A DNA stretch of 64,000 nucleotides from Planococcus citri (lineage: Eukaryota > Arthropoda > Insecta > Hemiptera > Pseudococcidae), in assembly GCF_950023065.1 (NCBI RefSeq), contig NC_088679.1:45570001-45634000 (forward strand). The letters are read 5' to 3'. Shown piece by piece: positions 1 to 14,579 of the stretch. The notes beneath the pieces were generated by a model. The model did not search any database. It had not been told where the DNA came from and saw only the letters and a list, made by a program, of their open reading frames with translations. Every line of letters starts with the position of its first letter. Within the stretch, counting starts at the first letter, position 1. Position numbers and translations under genes: made by a program.

Positions 1-3000
1 TTAACAAAGACGATCGTTTTATCATACTCGTAGGCCTACATCGCTATCAGCACGCTAGATTTTCCATAGCCTCGTACGAAAATCAAATGGCCCTTACTTG
101 AATTCGTCACATACTCGTATGCCATGCCAAAGCCATAGGTAAGTATACGTATCTAACCTACCTAGGATCTAGGTACGAGAAAATCAACAATTTTTTTTTG
201 CCCACACAACTTCCAGACCTACGATAACGTACGTACACGTAGATATGAATGATTTCATAGTCATAGGTACATTAAAACACTTCGGCGACAAGCCTCGTTT
301 CACGTGAATGAAGTTCATATCACAGGTGACCCACAACTAATTGTAACTTGTAAGTACCTTGGTACCTATACTAACCGGTTAGCTTACAGGGGAAGAATTA
401 CAGTCGAAACTAAAATTTTTGGACCCGACACAGACTATGAAAAACGATAGACACTTCTTGAGAAAAGTCTAATATTTACGTGACAACTTTTCATTTAAAT
501 AGGTAACTACAATGAAAGTATCTCAATTGGCAAAAAAAAAAAAAAAATTGAACCGGACGAAAGAAAATCTAAACAGTAGGTATCTAAAAATACACCATTG
601 GACAAATTTCAAAAACTGAGATCAATTTTAAGATTCTTGTCAACTTTTTGAAAACTGAAAAAAAATTAAAGCGATTTTGAAAGAACTGACGAGTAGAATA
701 GAATGACACATTCAACTTTTCCATACCCTTCATCATCTCCCTCACATTCACCATGTTATCATGAATCCCAATGATGAATGAATTGTGTATAAAAAACGAA
801 TCGCTGGTCAAGGAATCGTGATTCGCTATTCTGATGAAATGAATCACGTTTGAAGCTAAGTACGATTCACTGGTTATTTATCGATGATCAACAAGAAAAT
901 GCTTCGATTTTGCAACACTTTAACTAACAAAGTGGCCACATGTCCACAGTACAACGACCACGACATGATAAAGAAATACGACTTTCAGCAGGGCATTTCT
1001 TCAAATATTTTAATTCAGAAAGAAAGAGAAAAGGGTTGCAATATTTCTTTGAGCCAACAAAATTTTTTTTCAATTTTTAAAGAGAATCAAGAAAAATGAA
1101 AACAAATTTTTGATGGTTTTTTCGACTTTTAAGGAATGTCTTTTCTCAAAATATTAATGACTAAAACTTCAATAATATCAACTCAATGAAATCTAGTAAA
1201 TTTCACCCTAAAATCAAAAATTTTAAAGTAGAAATTTCTTACCAAAAAAAATCATATCAGTACATTTGGAAAAAAATCATTCCATTCTGGGAAAGTTACC
1301 CCATCCACCCATTTCCTCCAATTTATGGCTTGACAAGATCTCAAAAAATGCATCCAGCTTAGAAAATGATCAAATTCCAAGCATTCGACGTAATTTTGAA
1401 GATTCAAGTTTTAGGACACCTTGTATACGTTAAGAATAAGGTAAACTTACCCAGCCTAAGCTGCTCTCCCTTCTAAAGCGAAATACAAAAAACGTGCGGA
1501 CTTTCTTGTTTATGAGTTTATTGTATTGCGCTACATGAGGCAGAAACACATCATGTGCTAAGAATTAGATTCAAAGTAAGGTGAAAAAGTTTTTAACCGA
1601 ATATTTACCACGTACCTTACCGCCATTTTCATCGGGGGATGAAAAAATATACAAAAAAAGCACAACGACAACGAAAAGGAATTCGAATGAAGGGGTTAGC
1701 CGAGCGAATTTCGTTACTCCGCAAAGCCCAAAAATTCCTGTCGCTGCGAACAAAAACAATCTTGATTGAGAGTACGTTGAAAGTGAACTTGTTGAAAAAT
1801 TCACTTGAACGAAAAAAACTTTTTTCCCTTTTATATTTCGCGTATATACATACACAAACATTTGAAATTCAATGTATCGCGTGTTCTATTTTCTTCGCGC
1901 ATTTCTCTCTTCTCCACAGTTTTCCTCTCCTTTTTTTTTTTTTGCTTTTACAGTTTCTTCTGTGTCTTTGTACTTGAACCATTGTCATAAATTCGTTTTT
2001 TTTATACTTCAATTTTCTACGCGAAATTTCTAACGAATACAGAAGACAAAATAAACGTAGAAATTGCCAAATGAAATATTTTCTCTCGTGCCTCTGCCTT
2101 GATCCGCGCGTTGAACAAAAATGACGCGTTTTTTTTTTTTTTTTTTTTTTGTTATGAAATATAACGAAATGAAATTTCATGCCGAAAGGCATAAGTACCT
2201 TAAAAATGAATGAAAATTGCTCGAATAAGATCTATCAATTTTTTTCAGGTACTAATAATATTTTATTTGAAAAAGTACCAATAGTGGAAAATATTTATCG
2301 AGTAGGCGATTTTTTTTTCATTTTTCATGATGACGTCATTCGTTTCAACGTATCCATTTAGAACTGTTATCAGGAATCATTTTCAATTCAGCTGGCGTAT
2401 TCGGTTTAGAAAGAAATTTCAAAACAGTCAACATTTTTTAGAGAATGAAAAAATGAAAAACTCAAGTTATACTTAAAGGTAGGTAGCTGATTGGGAAAAT
2501 TGTTGCAATGAGTATAAGTACCTAGACTAGTAAATTGGACATGGTGTCCTAAAAATAAGAATAATATTTGGGGAATTGCTTTTCAAATTTCAAAAATAAT
2601 GCTTCTTCGAAAAATTTTCAAAAAAGATGACTTTTTTCAAAAAAATTTGAAAAAATGCCTGATTTCTATATTTTTAAAAATTAAAAAAAAAAAACTCCTT
2701 TTTGTCACAACAATAATTCTCCTTCGTTTCATTTGCCCTCCTTCATTTCCTCACAGTCAAAAAATAAGAAAAAAAGATTCCTTTTAGTGACCACATAAAA
2801 TCTAAAATCAAGCCTGAAAACTTTGGCTTTTGCCCGAAGCGATAAATTTATTTACTTATTCTCGTCGTCGTACCAACAAACCACAGTAGAATTCGTGTAA
2901 GTAAACGACATTCATTTTGATTTGGCAATCGACTTCCATCTAAAACAAATCATCAGTATTCCAACATTTCTTAAGGTAAAACCATAGACCTATAGAAGTT

Positions 3001-5209
3001 TAATCAATGGTAAAACCCAATCAGTTTATCGAATTGATTGTTGTTTACATAATACGAAGCGATGCGTGACGTAGGAACTTTCCATCGTGTTTCTGTATAA
3101 TTTCAATCATTTCTTTCACTTAGCGACTCGTACACTTTTTGAAAATTCAAATGATTTAAATGAAACAATCGCATGTAGCGTAGTACATTTTATCGTGTTT
3201 TTTTTCCTATTCTACAAAGTGCATTATTATATAACGTTGGTCGCCCAACCATCATTTACATACTATAAAAGGGGGAAATACAACTTTTTCATCGCCTAAT
3301 TGTGTCGCAATAAAAATAAAGAAGCCTTATCTTCGACTGAAAATTCACATCCAATAGTCGAATTCATAATTTGAGAATACCGAGAATAAAGTCCCAGCAA
3401 AAAAAATGTGATTTAGTTTTTCCTTTGCGAGTCTGACGACGACTTGAAAGAAAAAAAAACGAAGAAATTGAAAGCTAAAGAAATTTTAATGTCAGTTTGT
3501 CATGCTAAATACTCGAACGGTCTATTTTTTTTTTTTTTTTTTTTTGAACTGAACTAAATCAGCTGCGTTCCATTCTTTAGACTGGTATGCATATAACATC
3601 ATACATTCATATACCTATTCTGTAAACACAATATATTGATTGAAGTCTGTTCAAAAACGCTAATAGTTTTCGTAATTTGGAAACCGGTGAGAAAACATCT
3701 AGAGGAAAATATTATACCAAAATACATCCAAAAAGCAAGCATAACTGCATAAGTAACCACGACTTGTATTTTTGTTTCATTCTTTCAACTATAATAATAA
3801 ATGCCATAACTTAGTGCATCGTGGACAGCACATTTTCATGAAACATATTATAAACCCAGGTAAGTGCTCGTATATTTACAAACAATCAGTCAAATTTGAG
3901 CAGCAAAACTACCTCAATGAAGTAAGTACGTAATTGTGTACTTTTTAAATGAACAAAATATACGTATAATAAGTAAATTATAAATTAGACTACCAGAAAT
4001 ACCCGTTACATCACTGAAATACATTACATACCATACCCGTCTCACGAGTTCTGGGAATTCGTCCATATAACCTATGGTAATTCGTAAATTCCGTATCTTT
4101 AAATATTTATAAATTTAATAGTCGCTGAATAGATAAACATACGAATGAAATAATGCACTATATCGACTAGAATTTACTCGTTAGTCATGAAAATCAACAC
4201 CTACAATCTAATCAAGGTTAAAGAGCAACGATCGAGTTTTAAATTAGTTAGTATTATACGACGAGAGTTGGATTTTCAATCAACACTATGCCACCCAAAT
4301 CAGACACCTAGAATGACGACATTTTGATTTACCAACCGACACATTTAATTGTAATTAATTTCGTTTGTGCGAATGATGCACGACTTAGCTATATTTTTGT
4401 ACCCATTCATCAGATAAAAACACGTCATTACTGATGTTTACATATGGCTGGTGTAATTTTCTTGTATTTGACTAACCGAGTTTTTTAATAATGCAAGTCA
4501 TAAAATTAGTAAGGTATCTAATTTACCGCGTCGAATTACGAAATCACTTGACTTTTTTGATTTTCGCGACGTTATGCACCGCATATAAATGGGTAATTAT
4601 ACCTACATATGTGATATATTGACTGGCTTTTATTCAATACCTGGGTATGCTTTCCAAAGACATCGTAATACTTGACACAATTAAATAACTCTACTATTTC
4701 GTTATCTCTATTTTTATTCCCATCGACACTCGAAAAAAATATGGATGGTTGAAAAGAGTTTCAGGTATTTTGGAGAGGCGTGGTGATAAAATTTTTCAAT
4801 TTTTTTACAGTTATTAGTATAGGTATTAAAATAAACACGTAAGTGTAGCTAATAGCGAGGCACGTTTAATTCATCGATATGAATATGATACCATCAGGTT
4901 TATCGTACAATCCTACAGTCAAGGTGAGAAGAAAGGAAAATTAAAAGTTCAATATGTATTTTATTGATTGAAAAAAAGAGAATATCTTTAGATCGAAGTT
5001 GATTTTCAACTCCAAATGAGGATTTTCTGAGAGAAAAAAGATCGAGTTATAAAACGTAAAGCTACACCCAAATCCTATGCTTTTCAATCCTCGCCAAGCC
5101 CCCCTCCCCCCTTCAAGAAAAGTGAAATATTAAATAATTTTCCAATCGTTCTGTTCAACTGTTGACGAACAACATTTTAAAAAATTTTTTTTTGCATTCC
5201 TCTCAACTG
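1..5209. other. Repeat-poor AT-rich intronic DNA, no gene recognised
   Basis: It holds long T runs (2131-2149 and about 3522-3545), scattered TAGGTA words and short chance frames with F/K/N-rich translations. A TATAAAAG at 3264-3271 has no gene downstream. A plus-strand stretch at 1640-1770 is somewhat denser in CpG, but its two overlapping frames show no family. I see no exon signature of the KLF6/7 gene. Confidence 0.6.
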
Positions 5210-5990
5210 GAGTTTAAAACATGAAAACACTTCATTTAAAAATGAATTTAGTCAGTTTAACGACATTAAAAAATTAATACGAAATCACCTTCAAGAAAAT
5301 AATTATAAATCAACACTAAAAAATTTATTTAAAATCACCTCTAAAAAATTCATCCATCATGAAAAAATGAATCCCCACAGGAAAAAAAACGGACACTTAA
5401 AAAAAAACTGACATTCTAAATTACCGCCAAAAAATGACCGTAAATTGTCTCAAAAAGTTGATTTCAAGTCACCGTTAAAAAATGTATCCAACATCATCAC
5501 GAAAAAATGTTCCAAATTAAATTTTAAAAAACGAAATCGTAGATCACCAATAAAAAATTAACTCTAAATGGGCTGTAAAAAAGGTATTCTAAATCACTTC
5601 GAAAAAATTTATTTCAAATCACCAGAATACAATTTATTCAAAATCACTATGAAAAAATCATTTAGAAACATCGCAAAGAAATTCTGAACCAAATTTTTTA
5701 AAATGAAGTTCTAAACCACCAAAAAAATTTACGTCGAAAATCACCACAAAAAAATTTTTCAAACATCTTTACAAAAAAAAATGCATTCTACTAAAATCAT
5801 CACAAAAACCTATATAAAACTAAATCATCACCAAAAAATTTATTCTGAATCACCATACACGTCAGAAAAATCAACACTAAAAAAACCATGTGAAATTAAC
5901 ACCTTCACTAAAAACACGCAACAGTCAAAAAACTTCATTTCTGGGAATGAAAAACGACAAGAAAACGATGGAAAATAAAAACCTTCAAAA
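5210..5990 (+). repeat. Degenerate short-period tandem array, AAATCACC-NNN-AAAAAATTTATT
   Basis: More than 15 imperfect units of about 25 bp occur, each with AAATCACC (or AATCATCAC) followed by a variable triplet, an A run, and ATTTATT or similar. Unit starts are recognisable near 5283, 5332, 5467, 5539, 5590, 5616, 5641 and 5738. The small plus-strand frame at 5781-5978 is a translation of the array and not a gene. Confidence 0.75.
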
Positions 5991-8900
5991 TGGCACAAAA
6001 TTTTGACCCCTAAGATATGTCAATTAAGGTGAGCTTCATCGATGATACAAAATGAAAACTGCTTTTTAAAAACACGAATGCGTCAAAAATCTGATGTTGA
6101 AAAATATTTCAAAATAAAAAATAAACCATTCATCTCTTGAAAAAAAGTCAATTGATAAAGGTGACTCGGGTAAGTGATGCTACGAAGTTGAGAACAGTTG
6201 TTTTTAAAAAAAAAGGATCGAACATTCAGTTCTCAAAGCTGGAAGGTGAGAAGAAGGCGATAAAAAAGCTAAATTCCTTAAGGAACATTTGACGAGCTCC
6301 TCAGTCCTCACTACAGCTATTGTCTGAGTTTTGCTTAACTTGAACGTATTTTTCTGTCATTTTCTCAAGGATGAAGAGGGACGGGGAAAAGAGAGTAGGA
6401 CGATTTTTACGTTCTTTATTTGACGTGATTTCCCCTCCCCCCCAAAAAATGTCTCTCTTCTTTAATCCCTCCAACTAAGTATAGTCCACCCCCCCCCCCC
6501 CAACAAACTACAAGTCAATGTTGTACTCCATTATCAATCTAAATTCGTTGGCTCAACAATAGGAGTAGTTCTTTTTCCTGTAGAAAATTCAGCTAAAAAT
6601 TAAAGTTCGAATTTGGGATGAAGTTAGAATTTAAAATCAGCGTGCGAATAAAAGCATTCATCGTTGCGATTAATTTATGTGTAAGTATACCGCGTACAAA
6701 GGTAATATAAATTAAGAGAAAAAATACGACCGCAGCATAAACACTAACGCCAAGTTGCCTGTTTCCGAGTTGAAATTTTCGTTCAACGAACAAAATATTT
6801 AACAGTAATCTTTAACCCCTAATCAGAAAAAGAGGCAAAATGGTAGACCCGTTGTCTCAATTCACGAAGTTGGCAATAAAGTTCAACGGAGTGCACGCCG
6901 CACCGGCATTCCTAAAGTACACGTGTATCTGTATGTACGCAGACGAAGGAGGTAGTGGTGGCAAAAAAAAAAAGGGATTCATTCGCGAATACAGTAAACC
7001 GATGCTCCAGGGAACCATACTAACAACTTGCTACCACCGTAAACTAAGTTACCCGCGAAGAATATAAATTGGACAGGTTACGGGTTTTACCATACACTGC
7101 TTCAGCCTTTTTGCTTTCGAGTTCCTAAAATCACCCTCTACATATCCGCCAGATACAGTATCTATAATCTTTCAATGAGCTGGCAACAATAACCGGCAAT
7201 TTGCAAAACCCATCACCCATTAGGAAAACATGATTCGTATTTTGTAGTCTGGTTTCATTTTTTCTTTTTTTCTTCATTTCTATTTACTTACATATTTACT
7301 TTTTTAAACGCCTGTAATGACTTCTTTTGCCAAAAAAAAGTATGGAATGATTTGTAGGTACAAGAGATGATCCTTGAAAAATGTGTCCTTTTTAATGCAG
7401 CTTGCGCTCGCCTACATGGGAATTATAATTTGGTTTTGTCCTATACGACTAGGTACGTTGAATTTATATTCAAAATTCGAAACCAGCCTGTAAATTTAAT
7501 TTCAACTCTGCAGAACGAAGTGAATATGAAGTAGAAATACGCCGACATCGACAGCGACTTTTGAGTATAGAAATGAATAGCGTCGGAATTTGACGAAAAA
7601 ACACGCAGCAGTGAAAATTGGCATTTATCAGCAAATCGACTGAAAATTCACACATGAAAATCAATACCCAGTTGATGAGTATCGTGAAAAGTAATTATCT
7701 CATATTTATACGAGTACCACTAAAACAGAAGTCGTTGATAGGACTGGAATTATATAATTTTCGAAGCCATTGCGCCGCAAAAGCTGTAATTAGGCACGCA
7801 CCAACCATTTGCATAAGAAATGACTGTACATTAATTTTCCCTCGAATAAGTTTCTAAGTGAAGTGCTACTAATTAGTTAATGCTGTATTAACTGCATAGT
7901 CTCTCTTTCTCGTTTGCATAGCGAGTTACAGGCCTCCTCGTTTCGTTTTACTGAGGTAATTATACACTCAATATAATATATAGATCGCATTTTACACGGC
8001 GTGTTTCTACATATTAATAAACTGCTTAAACGTAGTTTTTAACAGGATTTTTCAACACATCATTCACGCTTATTTTATTCTATGTATCTTTTTCGCGTTT
8101 ATTTTTTCCCTTTTTTGTTTGAAACTTGGAGTATCTAATATTTTTTGAACGCCCTGCATCGTTCTCAAGTACGCACTATGTACAAAATATACTCGTGTAT
8201 CGAATTAATTTACCAATATGCCTTACAAAGTATGTACCTACCTACCTACTGTACTTCAGTATTTTCAATAAAAGTACTTACAGCTTTTGACAATAATTTT
8301 AAAATAGCTCAATTCGAGGATCCTCAGAAATCTCATTGTATGTACGTACCTATCTATTCCTTGTAATTGTCAAACCGGTCCTCTAGAGAAGCTTGCTATC
8401 TATTGCACCTCATTGAGTTTGATTGAGCTGAAATTCGGTCAACTGAAAAAATATGTTGCCTACACTTTCGAACCGGTCTGGCCTTCAGAGCAAAAGTTGT
8501 TTTTTCTCTACAGCAATCTTAAATTGCTCCGGAAAAGTGAATTTTCTTACAGGCCGATAACCTCGAATTTTAAAAAAGTTCAAAATCATGAATTGTATTT
8601 CCGCAAAAAATCACTCCAAATTTTTCGAAGTCAACATCTCCTTCCCCCTCCAATTAAATGTGACGACTTTTTGGCGGATCCAGAGCCATGAAACAATGTT
8701 TATTTTACCTCAGCTCTGTGGAACTACTCCAACAGCTGAAGCAATTTAAAATTCCGAGGAAAAAAATCAACTTTTACTGGAGGCTTCAAATCGGTTTTAA
8801 AGCCCAGATGACAATCAATTCGCGGACAGTTGACAACAGTAGATATATTAAGTAAGCCAATTTTTAGATTTTTACCTAGCATTCATTCTTAATAGATAGG

Positions 8901-10689
8901 TACCAAAGAGTTATTAGTTATTACCCCAAATTTCAAAATTTTTCCAAAAATTGTGAAAATCAACTTCAGTAGGTCAAAATTTGGTTCTGAGAAATAGGTG
9001 ACATGTTTATTTTTCATTCAGCGAGTCTTATTTCAGCTCTATCGAAGCTGGCGTAGGGTAAAGTTTCAGTCGTGAGTCATGCCTTACTTATAAGGAACGT
9101 ATTGAACCGAAACTTCCCGATTTGAACGAGACCAAGCTAGATCAAAAAAGCGTGTCCTAAAACCCCAACAACCAGAATTTTATGAGCTAAAAAATTTTTG
9201 AAAAATTGAAAAAAAAACGTTTCAAGGGCGATTATCACCGATAATACTGATATGAACGATTTCCTTGATTCAACTCCCACAGTCCCACACATAAACAATT
9301 GATAGTTTCGGGACATTCTGGAGCCTCTAACGATTGATTTTTCAATTTTCTCCAGAAACTTCAACTGACTGTGGAAAGGTCGAAAATGAACGTTAGCAAC
9401 TGCAACTTTGGTCACGATTGTTTTATGTGGTTTCCCCTGAAATTCCAAGAGTGCCAGTTCAAAAGCGAATTTTTGAACAATTTGTAAACTCTGGAAAAGT
9501 GAAAAAAAATCAAGTTCTTAAAACGCAAAAATATCGTTTGATGTAGTATCTATACGACTTATACCCACTGAAAAACAATCTCAATTTGACCATTTTGGAG
9601 CCTCCAGAAAATTTTGAAATTTCTCCACTTTGTAAACGCAATTTTGAAGTTGAGAATATTTTTTAAAAATTTTTCAGGTCTAATTTTTTAGACTTCCAAC
9701 TCGTATAACATTTTAACAAACCCCTGGAAAACAATTTTTTCTTAAAAAAAAAAAAAAAAAAAAACGCAAATAAAATAATACCTACGCAAAGAGGAAAACA
9801 TTTTGAAATTTTCAAGAAAAATGGTAAAAATCTTCAATTTTTAAACAATTTTTTTCCATATATTTTGCTTCGTGTGGCCATCTTTGTTCGACTAGCACGG
9901 CTATCATCTATAGATGAAAAAGTTCTGAGCAAAAAAGCTATTCATCGCCGCAAAGCACAACTATGACTCAGCTCCTTCAATTCAAAAAGTAGGCGATCAT
10001 ACCTTACTGTGATCAGCATAAGTTGCCTCCTAACCACATGGAAAGGAGGTAGGTCATCTACGAAACACCCAGTAGGTACTTAATATCCACGAATTTCTCA
10101 ATTCTAATACATTGAAGGTAGTCTAAACGTGTCTTTTGAGAGAGATCAATTTTCTAACACTTCTGCCCTACCTTAAAAGTGGATTTAATTTTGTAAATGG
10201 ACTTGAAAAGTAATCAGGACAAAGTATTACGAAGGTTTTGATTTTCTAATTCATTCAAAAAGAAAATTTTTGAACACTTTCTCAACACTTGACCAATACA
10301 ATTCGATACATCTCTGAGCGATTTAGCCTTTTCAGTACTTTTTCACCTTTTGAGAGAGCTCATTCACTCGGTAAGCAAACGCAAAATCAAGCTTGAGAAG
10401 CATCACTTCACGAATGCTCATTTTTTCACCTGACTGGCGCATATTTCGCGACCTACCTCATTAATAAATTCGACCTTATCGTTAGACTTAGATGAATCAA
10501 CCTGCAGCTTTCCCCTTTTATTTTTGGAAATGGACTCGCCTAACAAGCATGCTGCAAATACCTGGACAGCGTTGAATTTTCCTTGAAGTAAACCGCAGGT
10601 ATTTTTTCAAGTCGAAAATTGAAACAAAGTCATCAGACTGTGAAAAAAGAATAGGTAGGTTATTTTAGAACAGCCGATATTACCCCTTC
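5991..10689. other. AT-rich intronic DNA with old dispersed-repeat fragments
   Basis: It contains poly-C (6487-6501) and poly-A (about 9746-9765) tracts. At 8370-9620 is a diffuse region with TGGAGCCTCCAG-type words (9316-9327, 9595-9607), probably decayed copies of a dispersed repeat also seen near 28713, 33119, 57876 and 62767. Frames here (8413-8691, 9137-9448) show no domain. No RNA gene seen. Confidence 0.5.
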
Positions 10690-10990
10690 GTGTTATGATC
10701 GCGGTTCCGGTTTGCGACGATACCACGTGTGTCGTTTGGGTTCTATAAACCGACTAAAATAACCTATAAAAAAGCGCGAGCAAATTGTAACGCTTTCGGG
10801 TGGGTGTATGTCTTCCTCGGCAGGCATCCTTTCACTGTCTGTTTGGTCTGCGCTTGGTAGCATGTTCAGTTCACGGCTATGGTTAACTTTTTCAACATTT
10901 AATTCATTCCGACAATACCCAAACAATTCCTGAACATCCGTTCGATGGAAGCACACATGCATTCATCGTCAGTAGTACGTTAGCATGCTT
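10690..10990. promoter_or_regulatory. GC-richer unique segment with an 89-codon minus-strand frame; regulatory island or lost exon
   Basis: Unique-looking sequence with CpG words (GATCGCGGTTCCGGTTTGCG, AAGCGCGAGC). On the minus strand, frame 10962 to 10693 has a non-repetitive, acidic middle part (ADQTDSERMPAEEDIHPPES). I recognise no family. It could be a conserved non-coding element or the relic of an exon. I place no CDS here for lack of splice-site or homology support. Confidence 0.2.
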
Positions 10991-13900
10991 ATTTTACAAT
11001 GACACGTAACTTTGACGGGTATCTTTTTATACGAGTACGATGTAGCTTGTGCATGGTGTACTTATACGTACTACCTACCTACCTACGTAGCCACTTGCTT
11101 CCGAATTCATACACACATTATACTTTGGAAAATCATGCAAATCTGCGACATCTTTCATCCCTCACCTACGACTGCGGAGTCGAGCTGTGAGTCGTGCGTC
11201 TCGCATGAAATTTTCATTTCTATACGGATATATCAATTTAACAAGATGTACTGGCGTCGTATTCGGGCGTATCATTGGTTTCCCTAAAAACTATACGATA
11301 ACAATTCGCGAAATGAACACGTCATCTGGGAAACAACCGCAATTTTGACAATATCCAGAGAATAAACACGTGCGCGCATACGGAAACAGCATCCGTACTG
11401 TGACAACATACCAGAGTACTGCACGGTTAAGTTAAAATAGCCGGATAACCGCCGGAGCTATCGGCTAATTTAACTACAGGTTACAAACTGCAGTTACTTT
11501 TGTCGGCGCGCGCAACCAGCGGTAAGTTAGGTTAATAACCATACGTTAACCGCATTCGGTTCTCTGGTGTCTCAACAATACATTTTGGTGACTCATCAAA
11601 CAGATAAGACAGAATCGAACATTACATTTCCGATAAGAGCGCGGTATAATCGCAGGTAGTTTAGTCATTTTAACTACAAAATTATCCGCATAGGCTAACG
11701 CTAATATAACTGCTTTTGGATGAGTTATATTTGGTAGCTTACCGCACACGACACGCGACTAACGCAGATAACTTTTAACTATACCGTGCAGGACTCTGCA
11801 ACATACATAGAAATTACAACGCTACAGATTATAATTCAATTAATATTCCGCCAGTTGTCATAATTCTTCTATCTTTCAACCCACCGCCACCGTACCTCTT
11901 ACCTACCTACTCGTTTCTCTCTTTTCTAATAAACCCTCTGAAATTTTACCACCAACACTTTCGTAATCCTATCACGCAAAAAGGAAACGTATATAAAATC
12001 GATTCTCCAAAATGAAATATTTTGTTTCCTTTGCAGCAGTTTTTGAGGAAATACAAGACTTGAAATAACGCCATTCCATACTTATAGCATGTATGTTCTA
12101 CGTAGGTATATGTGTACAGATCCAAACCAAGCTTTTTCTAATAAATCAATAATTTTGTCGTGACAACGTGTATTACTACATATAACGAAGCAACGGTCAT
12201 AAGGTGTACCTGTACATTGCCGATCGAAACGACACTTTGCTTTGGTAATGCATTTGAAGGGGTAATTTATACCTACCTCCATCGCATTCAAAACTAAAGA
12301 AACAACGACCACGTTGAAATTTATGAAAATGAAAATTTTTGAAATATCTATTTCTTGTAAATATGTACAAGCTTTAGAGACGGACAAAAAAGATTACCTA
12401 ACATACTTACTTAGGTAACCCATCATCAAAATGGCAATAACCGCAGGTACGAGTACCTATATCAACCTACCTACATATCAATCAACTTAATTTCAAATAG
12501 GAAATGAAAAATCAAAAAATGCACTTCATGTGAAACTCCCTCTTCTCGATATTTAAAAAAATAGAAGCAGATAAAGAAACAAATGGTCTCTTCAATATGA
12601 TTTTTTTTAATTTTATAGTGAAATATTGTCTCAGACAGTTTATTACGTAGACAATTTCATTTCCAACCCTTTTTCTTCTGCAACTCTCACCGTTTCCCAG
12701 TTCAAATCTTTTGGCAAATTGGGAATTGGTAAATTAATATAAATTAATTGAAATATAAAAATCCATCTCCTGTAAATACGTGAAAACTTGCAAAAAAAAA
12801 AACCAACAAAAATGGATGCTCAAAAAGCCTTAGAATGAAATGAATAGAACCTTACATCGAAAATGTCAATGATTGATCAAACCATATGAAAATAACAATT
12901 TACAAGTTTGTTTGAAAAATTGTTTCATTTTCCTAGAAATTTCTTCGAGCATGAAAGTGAAGCTATAAATTTTTAAACAAGTATGCACTTAGATATCCAA
13001 TCCGCAATCCATAACTCGAATTACGAATTCTCAAAAAGATTTTGCGAATTCCGGAATTATAAACACACATAAACATCAGAAAATTTAAAATCTTTGTAAA
13101 ACAGAACAAAATCTTATTTCCAAATCAAATTTTCAAGGTCATAAAAAGTTTCCAAATGATTTATGGTACATAAGTATTAAATTTCTAAAGATGCTACAAA
13201 TTTTCAACAATACAAACAAAAATTTTAAAAAATTCGATAATTTTTCAGAATTTTCTCAAATCAAAGTAAAAAAGTTTTTCAACTTTTTAAGTCATAATAC
13301 CAATATTTCTTGTGCCCTATGTTCTGGTAGAATTTTAAAATGTACTCGTATATGGTATGTAGAAAATTAAAACATTTTCAATCCAGATTGAAGCTCATGT
13401 TTAAAGATCCCATTGTCTACGAATTGCAAACATATAACTTACTTATTTTCATCAGATTTCATATTATTCATTATTGCAATTGTAACACGTACTAACCTGA
13501 AACAGAGAAAAAAAGTAAAATTCCATTAGTTCACTGTTCAAAAAATTCAACTCAGTGGAACAGGTAATTTTCTTGTAGATTAGGACACTTATTATTTTAT
13601 TTTTTAGTTCATTTGTAGAGTTCCATAATGATAGAAATCGTTCAATAAATGCCTGGAGCTTTCCAGCTTGAAAAATACTTCACAAGAAGGAAATTTTCAT
13701 GTTCTACAATGTTGATTTTTTTTCAATTTTTCGCAGAACCCTCAAGTTTTAAAAAAATCAATTTTTATATTTAATATGAATTTTTTTTTAATTTTAGAAT
13801 TCTTCATAATGAACTTTACCTTCACTATCAACTTTCGTGCAAAATATACGAATTAGAAAAACCTCCGAAAAAATTCAGAACCTTTCTCTATTAGTGGAGA

Positions 13901-14579
13901 AGTTTGAACTTTGAAGCTCTGCGATTTTGTTTTTCTTAATTTTTTTTAATGCCCTTGAATTTAAAAATAATCGATTTTTCCCGTTTTTTAATATTAGAAT
14001 TTGAAACAAAAGTTCTCAAAAGAATCGATTTTTTGAAAAAATTAAGAATTAGATTAAAAAACTAAAGAAAAATGAAAAGTGTAAATTAGTCACTTTTGGG
14101 AAAGGTAACAATGATGAGAAATCACATTTGTCAACAGAAATGATGAAAATGATGATACGTATAATCTTTGATCATTTATTAAATATTTTAAAAGAAACCC
14201 CCTCGGGAAAAATTTGAAAATATTTTCCAAGAAAATTTTAGAAAATTTTAGGACCACCAGAGATAACCTTTTCCCAAGGTTAGACTGTATTCGATCCACT
14301 CCATTACCCACACGAGAATACACCTCGTTATACCTACTCATTTACTTGTAGACGTTATTTCAGTCTTCAAAATTTTCCCTCCACGTTCACAGAAATATGT
14401 ACCTACTCGCGTTTTGTACTCGTACTACACGTTGATTAAAATTTTTTCAATTTTATCGCGAACGCAATCTGCTTTCAGATAATAAAAAATAATTGTTTCG
14501 ATCAATAGCGCATACCTCCTGCTACCCCTTACCAATCCTCCAGGGAACAAAATTTGTTCATTTTTTAATTAAATGGAAG
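10991..14579. other. Intronic DNA around the 11.4-kb MITE; otherwise nothing recognised
   Basis: A (TACC)n-like run lies at 11074-11092. Apart from the hAT MITE at 11412-11798 the stretch is AT-rich with A/T runs and no protein-like frame; the minus-strand frame 12082-12387 has no recognisable domain. Confidence 0.5.
11412..11798. mobile_element. hAT-type MITE, 387 bp, with perfect 8-bp TSD
   Basis: The left end reads CAGAGTACTGCACGGTTAAG; the right end, reverse-complemented, reads CAGAGTCCTGCACGGTATAG. The two match at 23 of the first 26 positions (through AGTTAAAA). A perfect 8-bp TSD, CAACATAC, lies at 11404-11411 and 11799-11806. The interior is GC-richer than the flanks and rich in CGG/CCG and GTTAA words, with several short internal inverted repeats. 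It has no coding capacity; the small minus-strand frame at 11546-11749 is incidental. Confidence 0.92.

Noticed and set aside
3264..3271. TATAAAAG box
   Set aside because: No coding frame or exon signature downstream; such words are expected by chance in AT-rich DNA.
10693..10962. 89-codon minus-strand frame with acidic middle
   Set aside because: Unique and CpG-rich but no family and no convincing splice sites; kept only as a possible regulatory island or relic.
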